A DNA stretch of 64,000 nt from an uncultured Flavobacteriales bacterium (GCA_905480145.1 CAJQPA010000005.1:1-64000), one strand, 5' to 3'; counted from the stretch's first letter, positions 17,071-26,479 are shown. Made by a program: numbers and translations. The notes: generated by a model from the sequence alone, not told the origin.

Positions 17071-17745
17071 TTAGTTGCTTGCAGAAAACAAGAACTTGTT
17101 TGGCGAAATTAAATTGGCCTTAACAGCATACATCACAATACCTGCAGTGTTTTTTACACCTAGCTTCCCAAGGATATTCTTACGATGTGTATTTACAGTA
17201 TGGTTACTCAAAAAAAGCTTCTCTGCGATTTGTGCATTTGTTAAACCTTCAGCTATAAGAACAATTATTTCTTGCTCTCTTTTAGATATCGTGACTGCGT
17301 CACAGCTAAACGCATCATAATCCAATTCATCAACATTTAAATTAGCCTCTTGAATTGTTTTTACAATTTGTCCGCAGAAAAATGCATTCCCCTTTGACGT
17401 TTCTCTGACGGCATCAATAATTTCAGGAATCGAACAATTTTTCTTCACATAACTCGTGACTCCCGATTTTAAGGCATCAACAAGAACTTGGGCAGATTGT
17501 TCTGGGGTTATCGCTAATTGATAAACTGACTTGTGTTTTGACTTCATATTAGCCAAAACATCAATATTGAAGCCATCAACCGTATAATCAATCATAACTA
17601 CGTCAACCTCGAAAGATTTCAATAAATCCAATAGATCTTGACTTGTACGCGCCTCTCCAACAACGAAAATATCTTTTTGCTTTGAAAGAATCGATCGAAG
17701 GCCTGCTCTAACTAAATCATTGCTATCCGCTAATACTAAGTTCAC
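17071..17745 (-). CDS. LuxR/NarL-type response regulator
   Basis: 224 residues. The receiver domain (1-120) has Asp4 of the acidic pocket, the phospho-acceptor Asp in VVMIDYTVDG (about residue 53), Thr in AITPEQ and Lys in SYVKKN (about 103), so it is complete. The LuxR-type HTH is at about 155-215 (KREQEIIVLIAEGLTNAQIA, then LFLSNHTVNTHRKNI). No histidine kinase is adjacent, so it is an orphan regulator here. It is transcribed toward the sigma-factor operon with a 65-nt gap. A TATATTTG box lies upstream. Confidence 0.9.
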   Translation of the reverse strand: MNLVLADSNDLVRAGLRSILSKQKDIFVVGEARTSQDLLDLLKSFEVDVVMIDYTVDGFNIDVLANMKSKHKSVYQLAITPEQSAQVLVDALKSGVTSYVKKNCSIPEIIDAVRETSKGNAFFCGQIVKTIQEANLNVDELDYDAFSCDAVTISKREQEIIVLIAEGLTNAQIAEKLFLSNHTVNTHRKNILGKLGVKNTAGIVMYAVKANLISPNKFLFSASN

Positions 17746-17772
17746 TATTTAGATTGATTTTAAATAAGATTA

Positions 17773-17780
17773 CAAATATA
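17773..17780 (-). promoter_or_regulatory. Probable -7 element of the response regulator gene
   Basis: On the minus strand this reads TATATTTG, a perfect -7 element. The position 19 nt further upstream holds GTG instead of TTG. It predicts a leader of about 23 nt. Confidence 0.5.
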
Positions 17781-17813
17781 TTCTTTTTTTATAAATTAAC
17801 ACGGAATAGAAAG

Positions 17814-17846
17814 CAAAAAAAAGCCTTTTGAACAGTAACAAAAGGC
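17814..17846 (-). terminator. Terminator of ilvE
   Basis: On the minus strand, stem GCCTTTTG / CAAAAGGC with an 8-nt loop is followed by eight T. It lies 24 nt after the aminotransferase stop. Confidence 0.88.
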
Positions 17847-17869
17847 CTTTAATAAATTTAGCTCAGAAG

Positions 17870-18934
17870 TTAGATTTTCACTAACCAATTAAAAACGTCA
17901 TTAGTCTTACCTGCCTTGAGGTCATTTAAAAATTTCTTTATTTTATTAGAAGAAGTTCTTGGTTCTGATGGCACTTCAAACAATTCTTCTCTGAATCCAA
18001 TTTTAGCAATTGGAGCAATAGTAGCAGCTGTCCCTGCACCAAAAGCATCAGTCAATCTTCCCTCTTTCAGCGCGTTCACCACTTCTTCTACCGTAACTTT
18101 TCTTTCAACAACTTTAATACCCAAGTGCTTTGCTACTTGAACAACAGATCGTTTTGTTATCCCCCTTAAAATTGTATCAGAATCCTCAGCTGGCGTCACT
18201 AACTCTCCATCAATTTCAAAAACAACATTCATTGTACCTGATTCTTCAATGTATTTATGCTCAACGCCGTCTGTCCATATTAATTGGTCAAAACCTTCTT
18301 CATTTCCTTTTTTTGCAGGATATAAAGAGGCTGCATAATTCCCAGCCGTTTTAGCTCTCCCAACTCCACCTGCAGAAGCACGTGTATAAAATTCTTCAAT
18401 CTTCACATTGACCGGTTTAGAGTAATATACTCCAACAGGACAAGTAAATATTAAAAACTTGTATGTATCTGAAGGTTTAATACCAATAAATTCATCTGAG
18501 GCATACATAAAAGGTCTTATGTATAAAGAATAGCCTTCGGCTGTTGGAACCCAAGCACCATCAATTTCAACCAACTTAGTAACCAAATCAACAAAAACTT
18601 CTTCAGGAACAACAGGCATACACATTCTTTCGCATGATTCTGCAAATCTCTTTGCATTCATGTCAGGTCTGAAAAGAACCACCTCTCCATTATCTTGCCG
18701 AGAAGCTTTCATTCCTTCAAAAATTGATTGTCCGTAATGAATTGCAGAAGTAGCAGGGTGCATATTAATATTTGCAAAAGCTTTAATTTCTGGAGCTTGC
18801 CATTTTCCATCTCTATAATTCATTTCCACCATATGATCAGAGAATTCTCTACCAAAAGGTAGGTTATCCCAATCGATGTCATTTACTCTAGACTGTCCTA
18901 CTTTATTGATACTTAAGGATAGTGTTTCGTTCAT
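17870..18934 (-). CDS. ilvE: Branched-chain amino acid aminotransferase
   Basis: 354 residues from the ATG at 18934 (start MNETLSLSINK); an ATG at 18958 would add eight residues. Fold-type IV PLP enzyme that transaminates leucine, isoleucine and valine. The PLP lysine is in RAKTAGNYAAS (about residue 195), and the EESGTMNVVF block and late DAFGAGTAATIAPI are typical of class IIIa BCATs similar to the eukaryotic form. Cytoplasmic. It is monocistronic with its own terminator and is divergent from recQ. Confidence 0.93.
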   Translation of the reverse strand: MNETLSLSINKVGQSRVNDIDWDNLPFGREFSDHMVEMNYRDGKWQAPEIKAFANINMHPATSAIHYGQSIFEGMKASRQDNGEVVLFRPDMNAKRFAESCERMCMPVVPEEVFVDLVTKLVEIDGAWVPTAEGYSLYIRPFMYASDEFIGIKPSDTYKFLIFTCPVGVYYSKPVNVKIEEFYTRASAGGVGRAKTAGNYAASLYPAKKGNEEGFDQLIWTDGVEHKYIEESGTMNVVFEIDGELVTPAEDSDTILRGITKRSVVQVAKHLGIKVVERKVTVEEVVNALKEGRLTDAFGAGTAATIAPIAKIGFREELFEVPSEPRTSSNKIKKFLNDLKAGKTNDVFNWLVKI

Positions 18935-19063
18935 AATGGATGCTTTAATTGAGTGCAAAGATACGCTATTTAAAGAAGTATTCCTAGACTTCGACGTTTC
19001 AAGAGCAGAAAACTTATTATTATTGAACTCTTATTTTGTTATTTTCGCAGTAGAACTAGTGAA

Positions 19064-20968
19064 TTGAAAAAGGCTAAAGAAATATTAAAGAAATATTGGG
19101 GGTTTGATTCTTTCCGGCCTTTACAGGAAGATATCGTAGACTCTGTAATCTATGGTCATGACACGGCTGCCATACTACCAACTGGAGGCGGTAAGTCAAT
19201 TTGTTTTCAAGTTCCAGGAATGGCCTTAGAGGGCCTAACTCTTGTAATCTCACCACTTATTGGGCTGATGGAAGATCAAGTAACAACCTTACGGAAAAAA
19301 GGTATTGACGCTGAAATGATCACAAGCTCAATGACCTATCGTGAAATTGACATCGCCTTGGACAATGCTCGCTTTGGGAATATGAAATTTCTTTACACTT
19401 CGCCAGAAAGAATTAAAACACCGCTATTCATCAGCAGATTTAAACTAATGAAAATTGGATTAATTGCAATTGATGAAGCACATTGCATTTCAGAATGGGG
19501 ACATGATTTCCGACCTGCTTATTGCGAAATCGCAAAACTGAGAGAGCATCACCCACACACACCTTTAATTGCATTAACAGCATCTGCAACACAAAGAGTT
19601 AAAAAGGACATTTTTGAATCTCTAGAACTAAAGCATCCTAACGTTTTTGAAGGAGATCTGGAACGTAAAAATTTAAGCTACAACGTAGAATTTACAGAAA
19701 ATAAACTCCAAACAATAATTGAACTAGTTCAAGCAAAACCAAACGAAACCGGTATTATATACTGTAGAACGCGCAGAAGTGTTAAACATATCGTAACACA
19801 ATTGAGAGCTCTCAATGTTCCAGCGGGCTTCTATCATGGAGGTTTAAAAATTGAAGACCGAAAGTATATGCTTGACAATTGGCTTAACGGATCTTTAAAA
19901 GTCATGGTTGCCACGAATGCATTTGGCATGGGAATCGACAAACCTGATGTGCGCTACGTACTGCATTTTGAGATCCCTAACAACATTGAAGCGTTTTACC
20001 AAGAAGCAGGCAGAGCAGGACGCGACAATCAAGAAGCTAAAACTATCGCTTACTATTCATCTGAAGATATTGATTTAATGAAAAATCAGTTTTTAATGAA
20101 GTATCCACCTTTGGATAGAGTCAAAACTATTTTTTCAGCGGTATGCAATTTTTTGCAAGTTGCTGTTGGTTCAGGAGATCAAGAATCATATGACTTCGAT
20201 ATACAAACATTTCATAAAAACTTTGGAGTTCCCATCACAGAAACATACTACGCCTTAAAAATCCTCCAATTAAATGAAACAATCAACTTTGATGAAGCCG
20301 GATTTCACTCAACTAGATTAAGAATTACTGTTGGCAATTCTACCCTATACAAATTTCAGGTTAGTCATGATAAAATAATGAATTTAGTTGCGCTCCTCAC
20401 AAGAAGCTACCCAGGAATATTTGACCGATTCATAAACATCAATGAATATGAATTCGCAAAACGATTGAAAATAAGCAGAAAAGAATTAACGAAACAGTTA
20501 TTATTCCTTGAAGAATACGGTGTAATTGACATCAACTTCCAATCAAATCTACCTAAAATTACACTGACAGGCGAACGTTTACCTGATTCTATGCTGGCAA
20601 TTTCACCTAGTGCATATTTAAACCGAAAAGCAATTGAAGAGGAAAAATTAAACTCAATGATTCATTTTATCACGAGTAATGATTGTCGTTCAGAATTGAT
20701 CATAGCTTACTTCAACGGCAATGAAATAGGCCCAGAGGGAAACAAATGCGGTAAATGTGATAATTGCATTCGCCTAAAACAAGTGAATCATAAATTTGAA
20801 GATCTCACTGAAATGATCAAGGCTATACTGCCGGGTACTTTAAAAAAGATAATGACGGATTTAAATCTGCCAAAAGAGATCATTGCAAAAGGACTGCATC
20901 ATTTGATTCTTGAAGAAGAAATAATTTTCAAGACAGATACCTACTCTATTCGAAAAAAAAACAACTAG
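19064..20968 (+). CDS. recQ: RecQ family ATP-dependent DNA helicase
   Basis: 634 residues from a TTG at 19064; no ATG or GTG lies in frame just upstream, and the N-terminus aligns with the RecQ start. Superfamily 2 helicase, 3'-5', in recombination and repair. Visible motifs are GGGKSICFQ (about 40-48), DEAHCISEWGHDFRP (about 135-149) and QEAGRAGRD (about 320). The zinc cysteines (CGKCDNC, about 562-568) come after a ~200-residue winged-helix-like stretch instead of directly after the helicase core as in E. coli. No HRDC domain is evident. The stop overlaps that of the convergent XRE gene. Confidence 0.92.
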   Translation: MKKAKEILKKYWGFDSFRPLQEDIVDSVIYGHDTAAILPTGGGKSICFQVPGMALEGLTLVISPLIGLMEDQVTTLRKKGIDAEMITSSMTYREIDIALDNARFGNMKFLYTSPERIKTPLFISRFKLMKIGLIAIDEAHCISEWGHDFRPAYCEIAKLREHHPHTPLIALTASATQRVKKDIFESLELKHPNVFEGDLERKNLSYNVEFTENKLQTIIELVQAKPNETGIIYCRTRRSVKHIVTQLRALNVPAGFYHGGLKIEDRKYMLDNWLNGSLKVMVATNAFGMGIDKPDVRYVLHFEIPNNIEAFYQEAGRAGRDNQEAKTIAYYSSEDIDLMKNQFLMKYPPLDRVKTIFSAVCNFLQVAVGSGDQESYDFDIQTFHKNFGVPITETYYALKILQLNETINFDEAGFHSTRLRITVGNSTLYKFQVSHDKIMNLVALLTRSYPGIFDRFININEYEFAKRLKISRKELTKQLLFLEEYGVIDINFQSNLPKITLTGERLPDSMLAISPSAYLNRKAIEEEKLNSMIHFITSNDCRSELIIAYFNGNEIGPEGNKCGKCDNCIRLKQVNHKFEDLTEMIKAILPGTLKKIMTDLNLPKEIIAKGLHHLILEEEIIFKTDTYSIRKKNN

Positions 20969-21765
20969 CTTTTTATATATGTTTTTAAATCATGAACTTC
21001 TTTCTGAAGATTTTGTAAAGACTTAGAAACATCGTTACCATCCAATTGCATCTCTGGTAGTTCAGGAGAAATATAATTGACAAATTTCCACATCTCTAAA
21101 ATGTCATTCGCATTCACCAAATAAGGCTCATAGAAAGGGTTTGTTGAACATAACTGAAACGACTGGTTTGTATCTAAAAGATTATGTACAACTTTAAAAA
21201 CAACTCCATCATTTTTTGTTACCACAATGCAAGGTGTTCCCTTTCTTATGGACATCCAATTCTGCACAAATTCACCAACTACAAATGATCCATTAACAAC
21301 AGGAGGCATAGAATCACCTTTTATTGGAAAAGTTCTATACTTTCTATCCCTAGATAGAAAAGGAAGATGGAAAGTTGGTAAAACCTTCAAATAGTCTGGA
21401 TCAGCATAACCTGAGGTATAACCAGCGCTTGCCTTAACTGAAACTAGTTCGATTAGCTCCTCATTATTCTCATCCACCATCGAAGTTAAAACCCTCAATT
21501 TAGAACCTTTCAAATCAGAAAAGATTCCTTTATCGATTATTTCCCATTCAGAATCCGATAACTTTTCAAAATCTTTACGGACAAGGTCATCAATGCTAAC
21601 TTTGTAAAAATCACTAAATAGAATTAGACTTTCTATATTAGGCTGCGCAACCCCATTTTCATAACCAGAATAAGAACTCCTAGTTAAATTAAGATTCTTT
21701 GCCACTTCTTCTTGTGAGAATTTTTTTCTTTTCCTCAGCAATTTGAGATTCGCTCCTACTTCCAT
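20965..21765 (-). CDS. XRE/S24 LexA-like transcriptional regulator
   Basis: 266 residues. An N-terminal helix-turn-helix (about 5-60: LRKRKKFSQEEVAKNLNL, then SSYSGYENG) is joined to a C-terminal S24/LexA-type domain. The likely Ser/Lys pair is Ser in IKGDSMPP (about residue 151) and Lys in VVFKVVHN (about 190). An Ala-Gly pair in KASAGYTSGY (about 114) matches the expected self-cleavage site. It therefore has all parts of a cleavable repressor, although cleavage is not shown. No phage genes are nearby. A short coiled coil ends the protein. Confidence 0.86.
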   Translation of the reverse strand: MEVGANLKLLRKRKKFSQEEVAKNLNLTRSSYSGYENGVAQPNIESLILFSDFYKVSIDDLVRKDFEKLSDSEWEIIDKGIFSDLKGSKLRVLTSMVDENNEELIELVSVKASAGYTSGYADPDYLKVLPTFHLPFLSRDRKYRTFPIKGDSMPPVVNGSFVVGEFVQNWMSIRKGTPCIVVTKNDGVVFKVVHNLLDTNQSFQLCSTNPFYEPYLVNANDILEMWKFVNYISPELPEMQLDGNDVSKSLQNLQKEVHDLKTYIKS

Positions 21766-21864
21766 AAAATGATTATTATTTTATTACAGGTGCAAAGTAC
21801 AAGATAATTAATTATTAAGCAAACTTTTGATTAGAATTTAATCTTAATATTATCCGAATTACAT

Positions 21865-22728
21865 TTAACGAACAATATCCTCACCAATCATTTTTGAATA
21901 AACCGCAATATACTTAGCGCCGAAAAAAATGATTTGAGAAGAGTAATACACCCAAACCAAAATAATTAGCATTGCTCCCGCAACTCCACCTGAAGCTCCA
22001 AAAAAGAAATAAGTTAAATAGTATTTAATCAATAACTGACCAAAATAAAGTAAAATACTCGTTAAAAAAGCTCCACGAAAAGCTGCTTTCCATAAAACCT
22101 TTCCGTCGTGAAGAAATTTAAAAATAAAGCTGAAAATGAACATGTTTGTCAAAATGGGCGCAACATGACTAAGAATGAAGGAGAATAAAAAATCGAGCAC
22201 TTCAACCCCTTTAAATAACTTATTGACTAATGATAACAAAATGGGTTCAGCAAAATAGAGAATAATAAAGAAAAGTGTTATCCCAATAATAAAACCAAGT
22301 GAAATCAGTCTTGATAGCACTGTGCTGATTAATAAATTCTTTTTTTCTTTTTTTGAATGTCCGATGTCATAAAACTCATTTATACTGCCTTTCAAAGAGT
22401 TAAAAATAACAGTGCACGAAAACATAAGAGCAATAACCCCCATTGTCTCAACCAACCAACTTCCACTTAAAAAATCTACTTCTTTTAAAAAGGCAAGAAT
22501 TCCACTTGGATCTTTTAATCCAACATTATCCCTAAGCATAAAACCTATTTCCTCAATTACAACTGCTTCTCCGACAAGTTTACCAACAAAAGTAACTGTG
22601 AGATACAAAATAGGAACGAGCGCAAGCATTGCGTAATACGCTAGCGCTGCTCCATGCATAAGCGATCGTTCTTGCCCAAACTCAACAAATGTTGATTTTA
22701 TCATTTTTTTGCGATCCAACCAATTCAT
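21865..22728 (-). CDS. YihY/BrkB family membrane protein
   Basis: 287 residues with about six transmembrane helices and the family pieces HGAALAYYAMLALVPILYL near the N-terminus and LIILVWVYYSSQIIFFGAKY near the C-terminus. Family members were once called RNase BN in error; their role is unsettled, with transport or envelope functions proposed. The start overlaps the stop of the ABC ATPase gene by 4 nt, so both are probably made together. It ends the three-gene unit. Confidence 0.88.
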   Translation of the reverse strand: MNWLDRKKMIKSTFVEFGQERSLMHGAALAYYAMLALVPILYLTVTFVGKLVGEAVVIEEIGFMLRDNVGLKDPSGILAFLKEVDFLSGSWLVETMGVIALMFSCTVIFNSLKGSINEFYDIGHSKKEKKNLLISTVLSRLISLGFIIGITLFFIILYFAEPILLSLVNKLFKGVEVLDFLFSFILSHVAPILTNMFIFSFIFKFLHDGKVLWKAAFRGAFLTSILLYFGQLLIKYYLTYFFFGASGGVAGAMLIILVWVYYSSQIIFFGAKYIAVYSKMIGEDIVR

Positions 22729-23639
22729 CTTATAATTCTTATTTTATTCACTTTAGTCATTCTTTTATTACTAGAAAGAATAATGTCCGTTTTTGTATCT
22801 AATTTAAAATAATTCAAAATAGTGAGTCCTGTATCTTCTGACCCCGTGTATTGAACGTTAATGTTTGGGTTATCTAAAGAATATTGGCTTGGTCTAAAAA
22901 ATATTTTCTCACCGTCAACATCTATTTCATTAACTTCCCCCAATAGCATTCCTTCCTCCATTGTTTTTGGGGAATAATAGACTTCAGAAGTCAAACCTTG
23001 TCGTAAAATCTTATTCTTAGAAAGATAAATAATTTCATTCGCAAACCCCATCAATTCTGAACCATCATGGGAAACCATTACTAAAAGCATTTTTCTGATC
23101 TTTTGTAGATCTTTTAAATAATGTAAAATTTTGCGTCTCAAGCGCTGATCAATATGCACAAATGGCTCATCCAACAATAAGACTTTTGGTTCTGAAGCTA
23201 AGGCACGCGCAATTGCAAGTCTCTGCTGCTCTCCTCCAGATAACATATGAGCCTTTCTAGATCTGATATCACTCAATTCTACAAGTTCCAAATAATCCTC
23301 TACCAACTCCAATTGATCTTTTGGATGCCGAGACAACACCTTCTCTTTGACATTTTCATAAACCGTATGGTAAGGTTCTACCGCAAAATCTTGATTAACC
23401 AATTGAATCTCATCATAACCGGGCACTAACCTTTGAGATGGACCAATCAATTTTTCTCCATCAATTAAGACTTCCCCTTCGCTTAAATCGACTAGGCCAG
23501 ACATGGCTTTAAGAAGAGTCGTTTTACCTGCCCCACTTTTACCAATCACACCATAAATCTGATCAAAATGCAGATCTAGGCTGATTTCCTTCAACACCAC
23601 ATTTTCTCTAATTACACTTATTTTATTAAGTCTTAACAT
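22725..23639 (-). CDS. ABC transporter ATP-binding protein without permease
   Basis: 304 residues. The ATPase domain has Walker A GKSGAGKTT (about 33-41), a Q-loop at IQLVNQDF, the signature LSGGEQQRLAIARAL (about 138-152), Walker B VLLLDEPF and the switch His in VMVSHDGSEL. Residues ~235-304 (FFRPSQ, then TGLTILNYFKL) look like a TOBE-type extension of importer ATPases. No permease or binding protein is encoded nearby; the coupled partners are a BrkB-family membrane protein and a 140-residue unknown. The transported substrate is therefore unknown. Confidence 0.88.
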   Translation of the reverse strand: MLRLNKISVIRENVVLKEISLDLHFDQIYGVIGKSGAGKTTLLKAMSGLVDLSEGEVLIDGEKLIGPSQRLVPGYDEIQLVNQDFAVEPYHTVYENVKEKVLSRHPKDQLELVEDYLELVELSDIRSRKAHMLSGGEQQRLAIARALASEPKVLLLDEPFVHIDQRLRRKILHYLKDLQKIRKMLLVMVSHDGSELMGFANEIIYLSKNKILRQGLTSEVYYSPKTMEEGMLLGEVNEIDVDGEKIFFRPSQYSLDNPNINVQYTGSEDTGLTILNYFKLDTKTDIILSSNKRMTKVNKIRIIR

Positions 23640-24062
23640 TTAGTCGATTAATTCCTTCGGGAATTCTTGAGCAGCAATAAAAACTCCAGGAACGGGGTTT
23701 GACATTGGCTCATAATCTTTTATTAAAATTTTTATTGTAAAGTCTGTCGCATTCTTAATTAATTCACAAGAATCAAGAATTGACTCAGAACAGCCTACTT
23801 GAAGATTTCCATCTGAAGTTTCGATTTCAAAAACCCTCATCTTAGCAACATCATACGAGAAGGAATTCCCATCAGCATTACTACCCTGCAATACATAAAT
23901 ACTGTTTTCTAATTCCTGAACTCCTAGAACGTTCTTTACATTCAACTCATCTTCCCATTCAAATTTACGATTCATTTCAGACTCTTCGCCATCATGATTG
24001 GCATTTGCATGCTCAACGGAGAAATGTTCATTTAATAAGTACAGGTGGATTCTACAATTCAT
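23640..24062 (-). CDS. Protein of unknown function ahead of ABC ATPase
   Basis: 140 residues, not recognised. The protein is acidic and predicted to be mostly beta-stranded, without signal peptide or membrane helix, so probably cytoplasmic. An internal ATG at 23975 (MNRKFEWEDEL) is an alternative start. The stop codon is immediately followed by the ABC ATPase start (0-nt gap), so it is first in the unit unknown-ATPase-BrkB and may belong functionally with them. Confidence 0.65.
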   Translation of the reverse strand: MNCRIHLYLLNEHFSVEHANANHDGEESEMNRKFEWEDELNVKNVLGVQELENSIYVLQGSNADGNSFSYDVAKMRVFEIETSDGNLQVGCSESILDSCELIKNATDFTIKILIKDYEPMSNPVPGVFIAAQEFPKELID

Positions 24063-24169
24063 ATAAGATGGCTTTTAAGAATGTAAAAGTATCAACTTTA
24101 ACGAGAATTAAGAAATAACGCACCAAAGAGAAAACGGTTTTATTAGTTTTACACTACAAAGTTGACTAA

Positions 24170-25498
24170 ATGTTAGATTTAAGCTATCGCTCTATATTAA
24201 GAATGGCCGTTCCTTTAATGGCATCGACATTCATTCAGTCTATCGTTCTAATTACAGATTCTTTTTTTTTAAGCAGGTATGACGTCATTGCGTTTGATGC
24301 AGCTGGTAATGGCGGATTAGTATACATTACTTTAATAATGCTTTTAGTAGGAATGAGTGATGGCTCTCAAATATTAATGGCCCGCAGAATTGGAGAAGGT
24401 CACCAAAATTTTCTAGCAAGAATTTTTGGTACTACAATCTTGAATAATTTTTTAATTACGATTATCTTGTTTTCGAGTATCTTCCTATTCATACCGGACT
24501 TAATAACGCACTACTCCAAGAATCTAGAGGTTGGTCAAGGACAAATAAATTATATCCAAGTAAGAAGCCTAGGATTGGTTTTTACTTTTATTTCTTTATC
24601 GATCAATGCTTATTTCATGGCCATTGGCAAAACTAAGTTGGTTTTTATCAATGCAATATTCATAGCAGTTTCGAACATTGGACTAGATTACTTGCTTATT
24701 AATGGTAACTCTGAATTCCCAGAGTTAGGGCTGAAAGGTGCAGCTCTAGCTTCTTCTATAGCAGATGCCATCGGTATGCTTTTCTTAATTACAGCTCTTT
24801 ACTTTTCCAAAGAACAAAGGGCACACTCTCTATTTAAAAACATTAGCATAAATAAGGAAAGCTTTCAACAACTCTTTAAAATAAGTTCACCTATAATGTT
24901 GTCAGGACTTGTTGCATTATCAACGTGGACAGTTTTTTTCGCATGGATAGAGCAAATTGGAACATATGAATTAACGATCTCACAAAATATTCGTTCTTTA
25001 TATTTCCTTGCTTTTGTTCCAATATGGGGATTTGGTGCAACTACAAAAACTTATATTAGCCAATATGTAGGGAATAAAGATTTTGATTCCATTCCAATAA
25101 TAATTCGCAAAGTTCAAATATTAACGAGCCTTTCTTTGGTTTTCTTTTTTCATGGTGCAATTTTATACCCGGACTTTATGATTAAATTGGTTAACCCAAA
25201 TGAATTATACATCATAAAAAGTGTTGAAATTCTTCAATTCGTTTTTGGCTCTGTTATTATATATGGATTAGGTAGTGTCTATTTTCAGACAATTAACGGC
25301 AGTGGAAATACGCGCCACAACTTTTATATTGAATTAATATCAGTATTAATATATATACTTTCTGCTTACCTTTTGATTAAAGTATATAAGGTAGAGTTGT
25401 TTTGGGTATGGGCGGTTGAATACATCTACTTTTCTACATTAGGAATCTTATCCTATCTATATATAAGACATTATCATTGGCAGAGAAAAGAAATTTAA
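24170..25498 (+). CDS. MATE family efflux transporter
   Basis: 442 residues with about 12 transmembrane helices in the two-fold MATE arrangement. The N-terminal MAVPLMASTFIQSIVLITDSFF (broken by helix turns) and the mid-protein ELGLKGAALASSIAD are typical. It probably exports drugs or metabolites in exchange for Na+ or H+; the substrate is not readable. It precedes fmt by 12 nt, so the two likely share an mRNA. Confidence 0.87.
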   Translation: MLDLSYRSILRMAVPLMASTFIQSIVLITDSFFLSRYDVIAFDAAGNGGLVYITLIMLLVGMSDGSQILMARRIGEGHQNFLARIFGTTILNNFLITIILFSSIFLFIPDLITHYSKNLEVGQGQINYIQVRSLGLVFTFISLSINAYFMAIGKTKLVFINAIFIAVSNIGLDYLLINGNSEFPELGLKGAALASSIADAIGMLFLITALYFSKEQRAHSLFKNISINKESFQQLFKISSPIMLSGLVALSTWTVFFAWIEQIGTYELTISQNIRSLYFLAFVPIWGFGATTKTYISQYVGNKDFDSIPIIIRKVQILTSLSLVFFFHGAILYPDFMIKLVNPNELYIIKSVEILQFVFGSVIIYGLGSVYFQTINGSGNTRHNFYIELISVLIYILSAYLLIKVYKVELFWVWAVEYIYFSTLGILSYLYIRHYHWQRKEI

Positions 25499-25510
25499 AA
25501 ATAATAAAGC

Positions 25511-26479
25511 ATGAGTGAATTAAGTATTGTTTTCATGGGAACTCCAGGTTTTGCCACAGAGATTCTAAGAAAACTTCACAAAGAAGAAGTAAACATCAAA
25601 GGTGTAATAACATCCCCTGATAGAAAATCTGGACGCGGACAGAAGGTAAATAAAAGTGATGTTAAAATATTTGCTGAAGAAAACAATCTTCATATCATGC
25701 AGCCAACGAACCTCAAAGATCCAGAATTCATTTTGGAACTCAAGGCCCTCAAGGCTGACTTGTTCGTTGTCGTAGCGTTCAGAATGCTTCCAGAAATTGT
25801 TTGGGGAATGCCACCAAGAGGCACAATTAATCTTCACGCTTCTATTCTACCTGACTATAGAGGCGCTGCACCAATTAATTGGGCTATAATAAATGGAGAG
25901 AAAGAAACAGGAGTAACTTCATTTTTTATCGAAAAAGAAATTGACACAGGAATGATTATCGAAAAAGAAAAATTGTCTATTGGAGAAAACGAAAGCGCCG
26001 GAGAACTGCATGATCGACTAATGCATTTGGGAGCAGATGTTATTTACTCTACTTATTTAAAAATAACGAGCGGTAATGTCAAAGCAATTGATCAAGATAA
26101 CTTAATGAATAAAGAAATAAATCCAGCGCCAAAGATTTTCAAACCAGATTGCAGAATTAACTTTAATCAACCTGTTTACAAAGTTCATAATTTTTGTCGT
26201 GGTCTATCTCCCTATCCTGCTTCATGGTGTGTAATTCATAACAATGAAAAAAATGAATCAAAAACGTATAAGTTATTCACTACTGAAAAAACAGGAATAG
26301 ATTCTAGCAATACAAACGAAATAAAAACGACAGAAGAAGGTATTCTTTTTCCTTGCCTTGACAAATACTTATTAGTGAAAGAAATTCAAATGGAAGGCAA
26401 AAGAAAAATGCACTTCAAAGATTTTTTAGCAGGTAACACTCTTGAAAACTGCACTATAGAAGACAATAAACCGGAATGA
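25511..26479 (+). CDS. fmt: Methionyl-tRNA formyltransferase
   Basis: 322 residues, normal length. It formylates Met-tRNAi using 10-formyl-tetrahydrofolate. The N-terminal formyltransferase domain shows FMGTPGFA, SPDRKSGRGQK and the active-site block NLHASILPDYRGAAPINWAI (Asn, His; the catalytic Asp is in DTGMI further on). The C-terminal OB-like domain spans about 205-315. Cytoplasmic. It lies downstream of the MATE gene in the same direction. Confidence 0.96.
   Translation: MSELSIVFMGTPGFATEILRKLHKEEVNIKGVITSPDRKSGRGQKVNKSDVKIFAEENNLHIMQPTNLKDPEFILELKALKADLFVVVAFRMLPEIVWGMPPRGTINLHASILPDYRGAAPINWAIINGEKETGVTSFFIEKEIDTGMIIEKEKLSIGENESAGELHDRLMHLGADVIYSTYLKITSGNVKAIDQDNLMNKEINPAPKIFKPDCRINFNQPVYKVHNFCRGLSPYPASWCVIHNNEKNESKTYKLFTTEKTGIDSSNTNEIKTTEEGILFPCLDKYLLVKEIQMEGKRKMHFKDFLAGNTLENCTIEDNKPE

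Noticed and set aside
20965-21765. XRE/S24 repressor as sign of a prophage
   Set aside because: No integrase, structural phage gene or attachment repeat is in the flanks; all neighbours are housekeeping genes.
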